From the NCBI GenBank assembly GCA_039707655.1, contig CM077672.1, forward strand, positions 354,188,031 to 354,252,030: 64,000 nt of DNA. The letters run 5' to 3'. Every line of letters begins with the position of its first letter. Position 1 is the stretch's first letter. This document shows, in pieces, positions 35,058 to 46,939 of this stretch. This DNA is from Elymus sibiricus (lineage: Eukaryota; Streptophyta; Magnoliopsida; Poales; Poaceae). Both the position numbers and the translations under genes were made by a program. The notes beneath the pieces were generated by a model. It ran no database searches. It was not told the origin of the DNA and was given only the letters and a program-made list of their open reading frames with translations.

Positions 35058-35783
35058 ATTCTCCCCCACTACAAGAAATCTCGTCCCGAGATTTAAGAGG
35101 TGGAAGTAAGGAGTATATTCGGGATCAAGGATGTGTAGGAGAGTCAGGTTTCGATCCTGTGGAGCTATGACTAGTGTGGATTAAGTATAGAAAGATGGGG
35201 TGGCATCTTGCGCTGTCACGATAACAAGACGTGCCAGAGGAAAGTCTGTTAGCTATGTCAGCAACACGTCGGTACCATGGGCGGGAACGAAGAGAACCAT
35301 TTTCCTGCTCGTTAAAATGAGGCGGACCAATAGGCAAGGTTCTCGTCCATTGGTGGTTACCGGAATGTCATCAACAATAGTAACAAGGTTTTATTTGGGG
35401 GTGCTAACTTAAGCAGGGAATCATCACTGCTCAGATAAAGGCTAGATTACAAGAAAGGTTAAACAGACCAATGGAAAGGAAAATGTGATGATCCGATTAA
35501 ATGGACCAATGGAAAGGACTATTTGCAGACAATCCAACTCTCCGGTGGATGTGATCATGAGAACCTAATGTTAGAGTCAGCAAAATCATTCAACCTGAAT
35601 AGGAGAGGATTCAGAGTCCCAGAGTAAGGATGAGGAATAAAAGATCCTAATACCACCCATTGGCGACGTGGGCCCGTAAGCCACACAGCCATGTTAGTAA
35701 AACTGTTTTTCAAAGACTAGACTCAACTTTGGCCAAGGAGTTGGAAAGGGGCTTCCTACAAGCAGTTGGCTCTGATACCAACC
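35058..35783 (-). other. Interior of H with PBS, polypurine tract and hairpin
   Basis: 726 bp with no ORF. Near the polypurine tract is a perfect hairpin, AAATCTCG-TCC-CGAGATTT (35076-35094). The initiator-Met-type PBS (35769-35780, minus) lies 3 bp from the 5' LTR. The 35100-35760 stretch is what remains of a deleted internal region; no domain is readable. Confidence 0.8.
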
Positions 35784-38700
35784 TGTGATGCCCTCGACTT
35801 AATCGTGCACTAATCATACACGCAAATGCACACGATCAAGCCTAAGGACTCACTTGAAGATATCACAACACAACTCTAAACACAAATAAAAGGCATACAA
35901 GCTTTATATTACAAGCCAAGGGCCTCGAGGGCTCAAATACATAAGCTTGAGTCACACAAGAGTCAGCGAAACCAACAATGTCTGAGTATAGACATAAAAG
36001 TTAAACAAGATGCCTTAAGAAGGCAAAAACAAACAACGGCTCTGATCGAAATAGGCAAGGCCTCCTGCCTGGGATCCTCCTAAACTACTCCTGGTCGTCG
36101 GCGGTCTCCACGTAGTAGTAGGCTCCTCCAGAGGGGTAGTAGTAGTCGTCAACTGGGGCGGCTGGCTTCGGGGCTCCATCATCTAGTCGCAGCAATCGGG
36201 TAGGGGGAAAAGGGGAAGCAAAGCAACCGTGAGTACTCATCCAAAGTACTCGCAAGACTTATATCAGAACTATTCTATTTATGCATTGGTTTCAAAGGAA
36301 GGGCTGTATCAGTAGACTGAACTGCAGAAATGCCAGAATAGGGGGGGGGAGGCCTAGCCTATCAAAGACTAGCATCTTCAGTGTCTTGTAGCATTAGAAG
36401 AGTGTAGATTAGTACATAACATAAAGTAACAAGCATGTATTAGCAAAGCCTAGAGATCCTTCCTCGACTCCCTGTGAGGAAGCGATCCCAGAGCTTACAA
36501 TTAATTAACATGTATCCAGTTCAAGTTGTAGTAGATCGGGATACAACACTGAGCGTCCTGTTACCGTGCACACGGCTATTCGAATAGATAATCTTCCCTG
36601 CAGGGGTGCACTACTGTTACCCAACACACTCTAGTCCTACCTAGGCTCAGCAGAGAGGTCCCCGCCGGTCTACATCCTAAGTGCTCAGGGGTCTTGGGCC
36701 CATCGCCCTTTGCACTCCGGGTCATTGCGAGCAGGGCGATCCAGGCACCACCTCTGGGGTGCCGACCCGGCCGTGCCGCAATGCTGAACTGGATGTCTGA
36801 CAGAGCTTTTGGCTGATACATACGGCGCCGAGGGCCCCATTAAACCATTATCCCACGTGGTGGTAGTGCGTATAGGCCAGTGACCAACTCAGATCAAATA
36901 CCCAAATCCGTTAGTGCATTGTTAGGAGCTCGCGGTGACGACCAGTACTCCAGTCGCCCCGTCTCGAGGAAGTGCAACAAGGGTCAGGCCCATCCCTCTC
37001 TAGGGCGGTCTCTGCCTGCCCGGCCACGCCTTGTAATTATCTCGCGGGTACCCTCCAGGTTAACCCGACTCTCAGGAGACTGCCGGGAACTCAGGTCCAC
37101 CTCTACCGGGGTGGTACTGCCCGTCCCTTCAGTCTCGCAGTAATAGCACATGGGGGCAACATTTAAAGGTAACCGTGTATCCGTAACATCAAGAGGGTAA
37201 TCCGAGGAATCACCCTCGATGGATTCCCACTCGATGCTACCGTCAAGGTGAACCTGGAGGAATCACCCTCGATGGATTCAGACTTGAGGGGTTGCACGAC
37301 AGCAGCTTCATCGGAGGTGGAAAGAGGAATCACCCTCGGTATCCCACAACCAACTAACTAAACTACAGAGGCAGCATCAAGAGTGAGATAAGAGGTACCA
37401 CCCTCGGCACTTGCTATTAGTTCTGCAGAGTCAAGCAACTTAAGGGGTGTGCGGTGATGTGCTGATCTCAGCCCGTTGATCACATCGATCGAGGCACTGG
37501 TAACTAAGCGGGGCAACTAGGACAAGGAAGAGGGGCCACAGATGGTTACCATCTAACTTATACTAAGCATTTCGGATAGCAAGCAGGTATCAATAATAGT
37601 TACAAAAACAGGCTATGCATCAGAATAGGATCAATCAAAAGCAGTAGCAAATTCAAATGCAAGCAGGAGGGAGAAAGAATAGGTGATATAGGCATGCGTC
37701 AAGGGGGTTTGCTTGCCTGGTTGCTCTGCGGCAAAAGATTGGTCGTCGACGGAGTAGCAGTCCTGCGGGGCGGCATCGGTCTCGGTGTCTAATGGAGGAG
37801 AAGAGGGAGAAGAAACGATAAATAAAAGCAATCAAATGCAACACAACGCATGGCATGGCAAAATGCAGTGCCGGTGTGACCTAATGCAATACTACACGTA
37901 TCAGACGAAGCGGGAAAATATCCGGGATATTTTCCCGGCGTTTAGGCTGATTTCGGTATACTGAATCGGAGGGAAAGGTTCCATGTTCAGATAGATAGGA
38001 GTGATGGTCAAGCATTTTGACCACATATTCGGATTCTTCTCGTTTTTCTGATCAACTTTCATGTAGAAAGTTTTTTGATCCGAGCTACGGTTTATTTTCT
38101 ATGAGTTTCCAAAGATTTAAACTATTTTCTGAAATTTCTAGAATTATTATAATTTTTAAAATTTGAATTATCTGAAACAGTAGCACATGATGTCATCATG
38201 ATGTCAGAGTGACGTCAGCAAGTCAACTGAGCTGGCCAGGGGTCAAACCTGACCAGTGGGTCCCGCATGTCATAGACACTGCGGCTAAACAGTGGTTAAA
38301 ATTAAATATTTACGTTAATTAGCTACTGGGCCCCACATGTTAGTGGCTAATTAGTTTAACTAATTAATTTTAATTAGCAAATTAGTTAATTTAACATGGG
38401 GCCCACACGTCAGCGACACAGTGTGCCCAGTCAGCACTGTTGACCGGTCAACGCGGTCAACTGGCCGCTAGGACCCACGGGTCAGTGGCTCAGGGCGGGC
38501 CCCAGGCCAGCCACATTAGCGGTGGCCGGCGACTCGTCGCCGGTGACCATGAAACACGGCGGCGCGTCACGGGAGGCGGCAGAAAACGCCCACAGTGGGC
38601 CAAATCGAGCGTGGTCTGCGGCATTCGAACATGCGTTCGATGCCGCATCGATCTGCGGGGGGTAGCGCGGCCGGAGATGGCCTATGGTGACGGCGGCGAG

Positions 38701-39895
38701 CTTGCGAGTGGTGGCCGGAATCGGGCGAAGTGCGTTTCGGCGGTACGGGGCACGGCAAGCGACGTGGGCGAGCGCGTTGGGGTCCTACGGTGGTGCTGAG
38801 AACGGCCACGGGCTTGGGTGAGCTCGACGGCGATCGAGGCCACGACGGTGAGCTGAACGGCGGCAATGCGCACGGCCATGGTGAGATCGAAGGCTAGAGG
38901 GCGCGTGCGAGCAAATGGAGAGGGGGAGGAGGTAGAGGAGCTCACCGAGCGGCGCACGGCGGCCGGTGAGGGGCTTAGTAGCAGCAGAGGAGGCCGGAGT
39001 CGCCGGTGGTAGCCGGAGACCGAGAAGAAGGGGACGATGGCGATCTCGATGAGCAGAGCTCCCCGGCTCCAATGGCAGGCACTGGTCGACGTAGTCGATC
39101 ACGACGGAAGCGACGGACAAGGTGGCCCGGCTCGGGGACGACGGCGGCCGCGAGAACGACGGCAAGCAGCGACGGCGGCGCTCGGGTGCGAGGGAGAGAG
39201 AGTGAGCGAGCGCGAGAGAGAGGGGGAAGGGGTGGCTAGCGTTCACCAGGGGGTCCAGGGTGGCACTGTTATCGACCCCGCGACGGCAACGGCGGCGGGG
39301 ATGGCCGATGCATGGGAATCCGTGCCCGCGGGCGCACGCACGGTGACACGCAGGGGAGAGAGAGCGAGAGGAGGGAGAAGGGGGAGTTGGGCTGGGCCAG
39401 GCACACTGTGCACTTGCGGCCCAGCAACACAGTAGCGCCTAGGCCTTTTTCTTTTTATTTTTCTGTCTTCTTTTATTCTTTTCTGTTGCATTTTCTTTTT
39501 AGCAGCAAATGTATTTTGTAAAATATGGGACTTGCCAAATCAAATACTAGGTAATGTCTGGCACTGCCACAAAAAGTTTGGTAGTTGAATAATTTCATTT
39601 AAATTTTGCTTAATTGGAAATGCATTAAAGTTGTTGTTAAAGTCACTGTTTCCTGGATGCTAGGGTCAATTTAGGAATTTTAATAATGTTGATTTCATTT
39701 TTATAATAGCTTTGGGATTATTTGAAATATTATGAACATTTTTGTTCAATTAATTGAAGAAGTAATAATTTGACTTGCATTTGAATTTGAAATTTGAGTT
39801 TGTATTATTTCCTAAATGCAATTTAATTAGGATGATCATGATAACATGGCAATTTAATTAGCTTAACGACAGGGTTAAGATCTAGGGATGTTACA
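35784..39895 (-). repeat. 5' LTR of H
   Basis: 4112 bp, full-length copy. It includes 37434-38408, which the partner LTR has lost. A GC-rich stretch (38400-39400) with several CG-rich ORFs on both strands probably corresponds to the R/U5 leader. Confidence 0.9.
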
Positions 39896-41072
39896 CCAAT
39901 GCATAGTATAAACAGTTTCTTGCAATTTTATCGTATTGGAAACATAGAGAGGTGGAGATGTAGTTCCTCTCTCATAATAATTGCAAATAGGAGCAGCAAG
40001 CACATGCATATTATATTCATCAAAATTATCATGTGTAGTAGTAAAACGCAACCCATTGATATAATCCTTAATAAGCACAAACTTCTCCGATATAGTGTAG
40101 TTGGGAGAATTCAAAAAGATAATAGGACTATCATGTGTGGGTGCAATAGCAACAATTTCATTCTTAACATAAGGAACTATAGCAAGTTCATCTCCATAAG
40201 CATCATTCAAATTGGCATCATGGCCACAAGCATAGCAAGCATCAATTTCATCAAAAAGGGATATTTCAAATGAAATCAACGGGATCATAGCAATTATCAT
40301 AGCATTCATCCTTCGGTAAGCACGAAGGGAAATTAAACAATGTATGAGTTGAAGAGTTACTCTCATTAGAAGGTGGGCACGGGTAGCTAATCCGCTTTTC
40401 CTCCCTTTGTTCTTCACTCTCCTCGTCATCTTTTTCATCTAAAAAGCTCACAGTGTCATCATTTTCTTCTTCCATAGGAGCCTGCAAAATATTAGTCTCT
40501 TCTTGGATAGCAGAGACTTTCTCAATAAACTCATTAATATTGGCATTGTATTCGTAATTCTGATAGCAATATTTAAGTATAGCAAAAATTTCAGATCTAT
40601 AGACAGCATCACCACAATCTTCATACTTTTCAAACAAAGATTCAATTTTATAAGCACCCTTAAAAGCAACAAATTCTTCTATTCGTTCCACATCATAGTA
40701 ATCATATATACCATTAGCATAAGAAGCCAAGGTTTCATTATCATTAAATTTACATGAAAAGGGAAGGCGTGGAGCCTTCATCCTAGAACAACAAGTATAA
40801 TCATATCTCAAGCATAAATTCCAAGCATACCATTGCAAATAATCAATTTGATCCCATAAGAGTTTCCCTTTTTGAGACAAGCGATAATCCCTAAAGTATT
40901 CACATTGATCCAACGTGTCTCCCATTATCAAGTTGAATGGGGTTTTCTTAGGATTATCAAAGTAGTGTTTAATGTTTTCCACATAATGAGCATCGAGGGT
41001 TTTAGGAGGTTCCCCATCTCCATGAGTAGCAAGTACAACTATTTTTTTTGGTATTTCGTGTTCCATATCCAT
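39896..41072 (-). pseudogene. E ORF, N-terminal piece (acidic protein, unknown function)
   Basis: Starts at ATG 41072 about 95 bp after the PBS. The first 268 codons run to a stop at 40266; the protein then continues in another frame (from about 40285) to the H insertion at 39896, so one frameshift lies near 40270. It is rich in Asp, Glu, Tyr and Asn, with an acidic stretch around SFLDEKDDEESEEQREEKR and conserved NYYERG and PPLYV. G encodes a related protein with NYYERG and FPLYV. It takes the place of gag, but I see no zinc knuckle or capsid motif. Function unknown. Confidence 0.7.
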
Positions 41073-41166
41073 AACTAAAGATAGAGAACAACTTAGAACA
41101 GAAAATAAAATCTACTTAGTGAAACAGCAAACAAGCACACACGAGAATATCAACCCCATGCTATTG

Positions 41167-41185
41167 CTCCCCGGCAACGGCGCCA
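41167..41185 (-). promoter_or_regulatory. Primer binding site of E
   Basis: On the minus strand TGGCGCCGTTGCCGGGGAG, complementary to the 3' end of plant tRNA-Asp. It lies 11 bases after the LTR end. Confidence 0.85.
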
Positions 41186-41196
41186 GAAAAAGGTCT

Positions 41197-42709
41197 TGAT
41201 AACCCACAAGTATAGAGGATCATTTCGATAAATAAGAGTGTCGAACCCAACGAGGAGCTAAAGGTAGAATTAATATTCCCTTCAAGTTCTATCGACCACC
41301 GATACAACTCTACGCGCACTTGACGTTCGCTTTACCTAGAACAAGTATGAAACTATTTTGTAGGTGATAGGATTGGTTTGCAAGAATAAAACTAGAAGTA
41401 CTTTGTGAGAATAAAACTATGAGTAATTTGCAAGATAGTAAAAGTTAGTTGTTTAGTAGAAAGCTTTTGTAACCCAAGAGAATGATTTGTCCATAGGCAA
41501 TCGATAACTAGACCGGTAATCATTGTTGCAATTTTATATGAGGGAGAGGCATGAGCTAACATACTTTCCATACTTGAACCATATGCACTTATGATTGGAA
41601 CTCTAGCAAGCATCCGCAACTACCAAAGATCATTAAGGTAAAACCCAACCATAGCATTAAGTATCAAGTCCTCTTTACTCCCATACGCAACAACCCCCTT
41701 AGTCGGGTGTAAGCTTCTGTTACTCTAGCCGCCCACTATAAGAGAATTATGAACATATTGCAAACCCTATAGAGGGGATCCCTCACGCTTGCGCAACACG
41801 GAGGGCACCACAGGACAACACCAAAATAAAACATACAACTCAAACCAATCACGATCACCAATCAACCCATAGGATAAAACGAATCTACTCAAACATCATA
41901 GGATGGCAACACATCATTGGATAATAATATGTAGCATTAAGCACCATGTTTAAGTAGAGATTACATCGGGGAGAAGAGGTGTTACACCGCTTCATAGAGG
42001 GGAAAAGAGTTGGTGTTGACGATAGTGAGGTTGTTGATGTATATCGCCGTCACGATCCTTGCCCCGGCGGCACTCCGGCACCACCGGGAGAGAGGGGGAG
42101 AGAGCCCCCCTCCTTCTTCTTCTTCCTTGGCCTCCCCCCTAGATGGGAGGAGAGTTCCCCCTCTAGTCCATGGCTGCCATGGCGGCGGAGGGGCAGGAGC
42201 CCCTCCTAGATTGGATCTCTCTCTCTGTTCTCTTCTGTTTCGCGTTCCCGTTTTCTGGCCTTTCACCGTTTCTTAAATTCTCGGAGATCCGTAAGTCCGA
42301 TTGCGCTGAAATTTTAACATGATTTTTTCTTCTGGATATTAGCTTCCTTACGGCCAAAGAAGGGCACTAACCGACCTACGAGGGCCTCACGAGGCACCAC
42401 GGCATGCCGGGCCCCCCTGGCGCACCCTGGTGCCTCGTGGGGCCCACGAGCACCACCTTGCATTGATTCCACTTCCCAAAAATCACATATATTCCAAAAT
42501 AATTCCCCATAAAATTTTATTGCATTTGGACTTTGTCTGATATGGATATTCTGCGAAATAAAAAACATGCAACAAACAGGAACTGGCACTGGGCACTGGA
42601 TCAATATGTTAGTCCCAAAAATAATATAAAATGTTGCCAAAAATATGTGAAAGTGGTAGAATATTGGCATGAAACAATCAAAAATTATAGATACGATGGA
42701 GACGTATCA
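41197..42709 (-). repeat. 5' LTR of E
   Basis: 1513 bp. The palindrome is at 42388-42439, where CACGAGG pairs with CCTCGTG; both sides differ from the partner LTR (CACAAGG, CCTTGTG). Confidence 0.92.
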
Positions 42710-42713
42710 CCTC

Positions 42714-42983
42714 GAGAATGCTTTGCTTATTATAAGAGATTGTTCCGGCTTGTCCTTTGCTATAAAAAGGATTGGGCCACCTTGCTGCACTCTTTGTTAC
42801 TATTGCTATTTGTCACTTGTTACAAATTCTCTTGCTATCAAACTACTCGTTACCGATAATTTTAGTGCTTGCCAAAAATACCTTGCTGAAAACCGCTTGT
42901 CATTTCCTTCTGCTCCTCGTTGGGTTCGACATTCTTACTTATCAAAAGGACTACGATTGATCCCCTATACTTGTGGGTCATCA
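42714..42983 (+). repeat. 3' LTR of D, last part
   Basis: Resumes the LTR after E with GAGAATGCTTTGC and ends TGTGGGTCATCA at 42983. It carries TATAAAAAGG (about 42761-42770). Total D LTR is about 1.52 kb. ORFs at 42533-43013 cross LTR borders and are not genes. Confidence 0.88.
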
Positions 42984-43250
42984 TATACCCAGGAAGAAAA
43001 AGGTCCCATATAATCAAAACCCAAAACATCAAATGGTTCAATAACAAGTGAATAATTCATAGGCATTTCCTAACATCTACCAACATTACCAATTCTTTGA
43101 CATTCATCACAAGAAAGGACAAACTTATGTGCATCCTTGAACAGAGTTGGCCAATAAAAACCAGATTGTAATACCTTAATTATGTGCAGTTCTATCTCCT
43201 GCATGGTGTCCTCCATATGCCTCGGAGTGACACTTCCGTAGGATTTGTTC
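42984..43250 (-). pseudogene. F integrase, N-terminal piece cut by D
   Basis: The minus-strand translation shows LQSGFYWPTLFKDAHKFVL and CDECQRIGNVGRC, the zinc module, then a stop where D's copy has a Gln codon (CAG to TAG). It continues to the FDYMGPF catalytic Asp region and ends a few codons later at D. Nearly identical in sequence to 250-430 of the window (D). Confidence 0.85.
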
Positions 43251-43949
43251 CTATTCATGCTCAGGTACACAATGTCTAATAATACCATCTACTACTTCTT
43301 TATATAAATGTGGGTCATCCCAAAAGTAATGCCTTAAATCAAAGAAGAACTTTTTCTCTTGTTGGTATGTGAAACTAGGTGGTATATATTTAGCAACAAT
43401 GTAATTAGCATAGTCTGCATACCAGGGAGTGTTACGAGAAGCATTTATCATACCTAATTGTTCATCAAAAAAATCATCATTAATAGGAAGTGGGTCATCA
43501 AGAACATTTTCCATTCTAGACAAATTATCTGCTACAGGATTCTCAGCTCCCTTTCTATCAACAATATGCAAATCAAATTCTTGTAGCAAAAGAACCCACC
43601 TAATAAGTCTAGGTTTAGCATCTTTCTTTTCCATAAGATATTTAATAGCAGCATGATCAGTGTGAATAGTAACTTTGGAATCAACAATGTAAGATCTGAA
43701 TTTATCACATGCAAACACAACTGCTAAAAATTCTTTCTCAGTAGTAGCATAATTTCTTTGAGCACTGTCTAGAGTTTTACTAGCATAATGAATAACATTC
43801 AATTTTTTGTCAACTCTTTGTCTTGGAATAACACCAACAGCATAATCACTAGCATCACACATAATTTCAAAGGGTAGGTTCCAATCAGGTGATGGAACAA
43901 TAGGTGCAGAAATTAAGGCTTTCTTAAGTATTTCAAAGGCTTCTAGCAA
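43251..43949 (-). pseudogene. F RNase H domain
   Basis: 232 codons open. RNase H removes RNA from the RNA-DNA hybrid. Motifs visible include [15 protein letters not shown] (first Asp), [18 protein letters not shown] (Glu), [13 protein letters not shown] (Asp) and [11 protein letters not shown]. It overlaps the RT block by a few bases in another frame, so a frameshift separates them. The end runs into the integrase linker ([21 protein letters not shown]), the same words as at the start of the window. Confidence 0.9.
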
Positions 43950-44910
43950 TCATCATCAAAAACAAATGGGACATCTTTTTGCAAAAGATTAGTAAGAGGC
44001 CTAGAAATTTTAGAGAAGTCTTTTATAAACCTTCTATAGAATCCAACATGACCGAGGAAACTTCTTATACCTTTGATATCTTTAGGGCATGACATTTTCT
44101 CAATTGCATCAACTTTAGCTTTATGAACTTCAATACCTCTTTCAGAAATTTTATGCCCAAGGACTATACCTTCATTCACCATAAAGTGGCACTTCTCCCA
44201 ATTCAAGACAAGATTAGTTTCTTCACATCTCTGCAAAACTCGATGAAGGTTGCTTAAGCAATCATCAAAAGAAGTTCCATAAATGGAAAAATCATCCATG
44301 AAAACCTCAACAATCTTTTCACAAAAGTCAGAGAATACAGCAGTCATACATCTTTGAAAGGTAGCAGGTGCATTACATAAACCAAAAGGCATACGACTAT
44401 AAGCATAAGTTCCAAAAGGACAAGTAAATGTGGTTTTCTCTTGATCTTCTGGTGATACATGTATTTGAGAGAAACCAGAATAGCCATCTAGGAAGAAAAA
44501 ATGTGTATGCTTAGATAATCTTTCTAACATTTGATCAATAAAAGGCAAGGGGTAATGATCTTTCCTAGTAGCTTTATTTAATTTCCTAAAATCAATTACT
44601 ATCCTATAACCAGTTACAGTTCTTTGTGGGATAAGTTCGTTTTTATCATTAGGAACAACAGTAATACCTCCTTTCTTAGGAACACAATGAACATGACTTA
44701 CCCATCTACTATCAGCTATGGGATAAATTATACTGCCTCCAGAAGCTTTAATATTTCAGTTCTTACCACATCCTTCATTTTAGGATTCAGCCTTCTTTGA
44801 TGATCAACAACGGGTTTAGCATCTGGCTCCATATGAATTTTATGCTGACATAGAGTGGGACTAATGACCTTAAGATCATCGAGAGTATATCCAATAGCAG
44901 CACAGTGTTT
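43943..44910 (-). pseudogene. F reverse transcriptase
   Basis: The open block 44548-43943 holds the palm: FFLDGYSGFSQIHVSPED (first Asp at residue 21), SRMPFGLCNAPATFQR and FMDD at residues 83-86 (the Tyr of YMDD replaced by Phe, usual in Athila), then the thumb with FLGHVGFYRRFIKDFSKI. Upstream to about 44910 the finger region is readable but has stops near 44720-44750 and a frameshift against the protease frame near 44915. Confidence 0.88.
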
Positions 44911-45929
44911 CTCAGAGTTTTAAGTAATCTCTTTTCTTCATGCTCTGAAAGGTTAGCACTAATAATAACAGGATATATCTTCTTTTCATCAAGATAAGCA
45001 TATTTAAGCGTATCGGGTAATTGCTTTAATTCAAACACAGGATCACTCTTCGGTGGAAGAGGATCTCCCAAAGTTTCAACAGGCAAATTATGTTTAAGGA
45101 TAGGTGCTTGCTTAAAGAACAACTCATCTATTTCATTTCTTTCATTCATATGCATATCATTCTCATGATCTAGCAAATATTGTTCTAAAGGATCAGTAGG
45201 AGCCACAGCAATAGAAGGAAGACCTATAATTTCATCTTTATTGGGTAATTCTTTATCATGAGGTTGTCTACTAAACTTAGAGAAATTAAACTCATGAGAT
45301 ATATCACCAAACTTAACTCGAACCTTTTCTTTAACACAATCAATTTCAGCATTAGCGGTATTCAAGAAAGGTCTACCAAATATAATGGGACACAAATTAT
45401 CTTGTTGTGAACCATGTACTAAGAAATCGGTAGGGTATTTGATTTTACCACACAAGACTTCAACATCTCTAACAATCCCATGTGGTGTAATAGTATCTCT
45501 GTTTGCAAGCTTAATAGTAACATCAATATCTTCAATCTCAATAGGTGCAATATCATGCATTACTTCTTGATATAAAGAAAATGGAATAGTACTCACACTA
45601 GCACCCATATCACATAAACCATGATAGCAATGATCTCCAATCTGAACAGAAACAACAGGCATGCCAACTACGGGCTTGTTCTTGTCTAACATGTCTCGTT
45701 CAGTTCTAACAGGTTTAGCAATTCTAGCAGCCTCATCACAAAAGTAAATAACATGCCCATCAATATCATCAACCAAAAGATCTTTAACCATTGCAATATT
45801 AGGTTCAACTTTAATTTGTTCAGAAGGTCTAGGTGTTCTTGTATAACTTTTGTTAACCACAGTTGAAACTTTAGCATGTTCCTTAATCCTAACAGGGAAA
45901 GGGGGTTTCTCAATATAAGCAGTAGGCAC
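44911..45929 (-). pseudogene. F aspartic protease and linker
   Basis: Open from 45929 through 44787, though the last 40 codons are out of frame with RT. The active site is HGLCDMGASVSTIPFSLY, Asp at residue 107, followed by a second conserved region CPIIFGRPFLNTANAEIDC. The DMGAS form is typical of Athila-lineage proteases. Gag precedes it with a frame change near 45950. Confidence 0.88.
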
Positions 45930-45956
45930 AACTGGATCAACATTTTAAACAATTGT

Positions 45957-46833
45957 TTATTCTTTAACACTAATAGGTTCTTCATTTAATTCAATGGGCG
46001 GATGATATTTAAACCATTTCTCCTTTGGGAGATCAACATGAGCAGCAAAAGATTCACAAAAGGTAGCTACTATCTCAGAGTCAAGTCCATATTTAGTACT
46101 AAACTTATGAAAAAGCATCAGTTTCCATAAAAGATTTAACACAATCAAACTCAAGATTTATGCCTGACTCTTTACCTTTGTTGATTTCCCAATCTTTAGA
46201 GTTATGTTTAATTCTTTCTAGAAAATCCCATCTGAATTCAATAGTTCTCTTCATGAAGGAACTAGTAGAAGAAGTATCGAGCATGGATTGATCATTATGA
46301 GAAAGCCGAGCATAAAATTTTTGAATTATTATTTCTCTTTAGAGCTCATGATTGGGGCATGTGTGCAACATATAATTAAGCCTCCCCCAAGCTTGAGTGA
46401 TACTTTCTCCTTCATCAGGCCAAAAATTATATATATAATTCTGATCACAATGAATCAAATGCATAGGATAAATTTTTTGGTGAAATTCCAGCTTCAACCG
46501 GTTCCAATCCAATGTTCCAGTATCATCACATAGCCTATACCATGACAATGCCTTTCCCTCCAAAGATAAAGGGAATACCTTCTTCTTAACTCCATCTCTG
46601 GATAGACCTGCAAGCTTAAACAGTCCACAAATTTCATCCACATATATCAAGTGCATATCAGGATGCACCATTCCATCTCTTGCATAAGGATTAGCTAGCA
46701 ATTTCTCTATCATACCCGAAGGAATTTCATAGTAAATATTTTCAGTAGATTCAGTAGGTTGAGGAGCAACTCTTAATGCTTTCGGTCGAGGTGAAGATAC
46801 CCCAAACAATCCCCTCAAAGGATTACTTTCCAT
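45957..46833 (-). pseudogene. F gag (decayed)
   Basis: Begins at ATG 46833, about 80 bp after the PBS. Capsid-like words include YEIPSGMIEKLLANPYARDG, FPLSLEGKALSWYRLCDD and LEFHQKIYPMHLI, as in Athila-type gag. Stops at 46339 and shifts frame; a second block 46154-45957 (TKYGLDSEIVATFCESF) follows. The word AAGCTTGGGGGAGG (46394-46381, minus) lies inside gag and equals a word in D at 2257. Confidence 0.82.
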
Positions 46834-46909
46834 AGTGACAAGTGACAGTAAATTTCAGCACGTAATATAAATGTTTCCTTACCAAATTGCACTCACCAAA
46901 GGCGCTTCA

Positions 46910-46928
46910 CTCCTCAGCAATGGTGCCA
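46910..46928 (-). promoter_or_regulatory. Primer binding site of F (diverged)
   Basis: TGGCACCATTGCTGAGGAG on the minus strand, 11 bases after the LTR. It is the tRNA-Asp type site of E with four changes, mostly of the C to T or G to A kind, in line with age. Confidence 0.75.
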
Positions 46929-46939
46929 GAAAAGAGTCT

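Larger units (their letters stand above)
31886..39895 (-). mobile_element. Element H: chromovirus-derived LTR element with very long LTRs and a tiny interior
   Basis: TSD CCAAT is perfect (31881-31885, 39896-39900). On the minus strand the LTRs run TGTAACATCCC to GGGCRTCACA (35784-39895 is the 5' LTR, 31886-35057 the 3' LTR). The interior is 726 bp. The PBS TGGTATCAGAGCC (initiator Met tRNA type) sits at the 5' LTR, and the polypurine tract GGGGGAGAAT at 35058-35067. These ends, and the CTCGGGACGAGATTTC word before the polypurine tract, are typical of Tekay/Del-type chromoviruses, so H is probably a deletion derivative of one. It has no gag or pol. Confidence 0.92.
27662..42709 (-). mobile_element. 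Element E: non-autonomous Athila-type LTR retrotransposon, carrying H
   Basis: Minus-strand element with its 5' LTR at 41197-42709 and 3' LTR at 27662-29180. LTRs run TGATAYGTCTCCATCGTATC to GGGTTATCA. The flanking CCTC (27658-27661 and 42710-42713) is a 4-bp duplication; 5 bp is usual, so one base may have been lost. PBS at 41167-41185, polypurine tract at 29181-29194. It codes for one ORF without a known domain (split by H) and no pol. Length without H is about 7.0 kb, close to the 7.35 kb of G. Confidence 0.92.
1..42983 (+). mobile_element. Element D: Fatima-like (Athila-lineage) Gypsy retrotransposon, 3' part
   Basis: D enters the window inside pol and ends with its 3' LTR at 42983, where the LTR terminus GGGTCATCA meets the integrase of element F. 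It contains the end of pol (1-1368), an extra ORF (1706-2221), a long non-coding tail (2222-3331 and 25985-26410) and a 3' LTR split by element E (26411-27661 and 42714-42983). Element B sits in the tail with the duplication GTGAA (3327-3331 and 25980-25984). The first bases right of D are TATAC, the expected TSD; its partner is outside the window. The LTR start TGATACGTCCATTTTGC matches the Triticeae family Fatima as I recall it. The lineage is well supported by the integrase; the family name is less certain. Confidence 0.85.

Noticed and set aside
35067..35080. CACTACAAGAAATC, identical to a CACTA transposon end
   Set aside because: It lies at the polypurine tract of H and belongs to the conserved chromovirus pol-end/PPT sequence; no subterminal repeats follow.
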